Shown here: positions 62,806-64,000 of the stretch, piece by piece
How the letters are laid out: every line of letters starts with the position of its first letter
Numbering within the stretch: position 1 is the stretch's first letter
Origin: Adhaeribacter pallidiroseus
GTDB taxonomy: Bacteria; Bacteroidota; Bacteroidia; Cytophagales; Hymenobacteraceae
Reading direction: 5' to 3'
Assembly: GCF_003340495.1 (NCBI RefSeq)
Contig: NZ_QASA01000001.1
Location: forward strand, 1,116,001-1,180,000
DNA length: 64,000 nucleotides
Notes under the pieces: model-generated
The model's database searches: none
Told to the model about the DNA's origin: nothing
The model's input: only the letters and a program-made list of their open reading frames with translations
Program-made: the position numbers and the translations under genes

Positions 62806-63978
62806 TTATAAATTTAACAATTCGATTATTTCGCAGTATCCTTCACGCTTTCTATAGAGATTGAGACATGCCTTTGCTACAGAGGAGTAGTCAGCTTTAG
62901 GGTTTATTCTCCTATTTATTGTTTCTGCACAAGTCTTTAATGCTAATTTTATTGCCTCTTCTGAATCTGATTGAGTATAATAAAGAAAAGCATCTTCAAT
63001 TACTCCGCTACATTCCGACCATACCTGTTGTCTTGCGGTTTCCAGTTGATCTAAATTTAGATGATATAAAATTATTGATGTTTCTACCCTCTTTTTATCA
63101 AAATCATTTTTTATAAGTGGATTAGCATATATAGTTCCTCCTTCATCAAAGGTTAATAAACCAACATCACTTGCAATAATTGGATCAAGAAGTAAAGGCT
63201 TTTCGCAAAAGGTTGAGCATTCATCTTCTGCAATTTTCCCATTATCTAAATCTAATGGAAATATATCCCCTTTCCCTTCAACTTCTGAATTCTCCTTTAA
63301 CCTATCTCTCCGCCTCTTATTAGCTAAGGCCCCAGATAACCTAAAATTTTTAAAATTATATGCTAACCACCAATACCCGTTATCTTTATTTATTATACTT
63401 TTTTCATCATCTTGTCTCGCCCTGTTTTTAGGTCTAAAATGATCAATCTCTAATTCACCATTCCCTATAGGAGCTTCAGAATACCAGCATTTATTGCCAT
63501 ATTCTTCCATCATTATTTTCTGTAAAATATTCCAATCTGAGTTTTTAGAGATATATTCCTTTTTTTCGGAAACAGATAAACTTTTAATATTTTCAAGGTG
63601 CTTTTTTTCTACATCCTCCCAATTTATATATTGTTCTCCTGTTTTTGGATCGTTAAACAACAGAGGTTCAAGATGTTTCTTACTAACATCTGTAAACTTT
63701 ATTTTTTTGATTTTTGATTTTATCCTCTCCAGATCAATATATCTCATTTGGATTACTTTTTTTATTTCATCTATAACTTCCTTTGCAATTCGATCTAGCT
63801 TTTCTTTCTCTTCTTTAGAAAAAGATCTATATGCAAATTCTTTGTGTTTGCTGGTTAATTTTAGAAATTGATTATAGCGGCTATCTGCTGTTATGTCATA
63901 AAATCCTATTTCGTCCAAATATTCTTTTAAAGCTTCAAATCTTTTTCTATCCTCTTTAGAAATGTCATTGGAAATCAT
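62806..63978 (-). CDS. HNH-nuclease-like protein, TIGR02646-type, in defence operon
   Basis: A 390-residue protein: about 150 charged helical residues, then an HNH-like region with NKCWYSEAPIGNGELEIDHF, RPKNRA, YWWLAYNFKNFRLSGALANK and RRRDR, then about 140 helical residues. The order Cys, IDHFRPK, WLAYN-N, N-K matches TIGR02646-type nucleases such as PtuB of Septu. The zinc-ribbon cysteines are reduced: CWYS replaces CxxC and GALAN replaces CxxCN. The start at 63978 is uncertain because the frame stays open to the edge (RYLQAK precedes M). It is two bases upstream of hsdM and shares its AT-rich composition. Confidence 0.8.
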   Translation of the reverse strand: MISNDISKEDRKRFEALKEYLDEIGFYDITADSRYNQFLKLTSKHKEFAYRSFSKEEKEKLDRIAKEVIDEIKKVIQMRYIDLERIKSKIKKIKFTDVSKKHLEPLLFNDPKTGEQYINWEDVEKKHLENIKSLSVSEKKEYISKNSDWNILQKIMMEEYGNKCWYSEAPIGNGELEIDHFRPKNRARQDDEKSIINKDNGYWWLAYNFKNFRLSGALANKRRRDRLKENSEVEGKGDIFPLDLDNGKIAEDECSTFCEKPLLLDPIIASDVGLLTFDEGGTIYANPLIKNDFDKKRVETSIILYHLNLDQLETARQQVWSECSGVIEDAFLYYTQSDSEEAIKLALKTCAETINRRINPKADYSSVAKACLNLYRKREGYCEIIELLNL

Positions 63979-64000
63979 TTTAGCCTGTAGATATCTTTTT

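Overview
The window looks like a chromosomal segment of a Bacteroidota bacterium of the order Cytophagales, most like Hymenobacteraceae (Adhaeribacter/Rufibacter type). Reasons: moderately AT-rich DNA, Bacteroidota -7 boxes (TAnnTTTG) at several starts, sensor kinases of Cytophagales style (tetratricopeptide input, H-box AHEIQNPLNFV), a sufABCDSE-T order, and families such as apiosidase-like, ThuA, DUF1080 and TAT-exported xylose-isomerase-like proteins. The lineage is inferred from gene content. No rRNA, tRNA or CRISPR array was seen.

Layout. 1-9.2 kb: a signalling block with a truncated HD phosphohydrolase, a cyclic-nucleotide-binding protein, a transporter-like/HEAT protein, and an operon of two histidine kinases and two response regulators, one carrying a class III adenylate cyclase. 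9.7-14.1 kb: a Na+/H+ antiporter and a molybdate ABC operon preceded by a ModE-like operator. 14.5-21.8 kb: a seven-gene efflux operon (TetR, TolC, HlyD, two ATPases, two ABC-2 permeases) resembling E. coli cecR-ybhGFSR, with its own palindromic operator and two REP-like palindromes inside. 22.3-29.3 kb: the SUF Fe-S operon with a frameshifted sufA and a divergent SufR-like regulator. 29.5-31.9 kb: ferredoxin, ferredoxin reductase and a small membrane protein. 32-44 kb: a small basic protein, an ABC exporter, an M14 peptidase, glycan enzymes, an alpha/beta hydrolase and assorted small genes.

44.5-58 kb: GH5 glycosidase, a 0.9-kb IS element inside a hairpin, a divergent HxlR/NAD(P)-binding pair with overlapping promoters, DUF1080 protein, sugar isomerase-like protein, amidase, membrane proteins, ThuA protein and an MscS channel. 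58-61.2 kb is decaying DNA: a membrane gene with an in-frame amber codon, a histidine-kinase remnant, a Dabb-family pseudogene and one intact cupin. 61.3-64 kb is markedly more AT-rich and begins a defence region: a type I methyltransferase (HsdM) two bases downstream of an HNH-nuclease-like gene, continuing past the right edge.

Cross-cutting observations: a 12-mer, AAATTTAAAAAA, occurs at least 23 times on the two strands, far above chance; several intergenic palindromes look like REP elements; and five genes carry disabling or suspicious changes (sufA, the IS transposase, the amber-interrupted gene, the Dabb gene and the kinase remnant).
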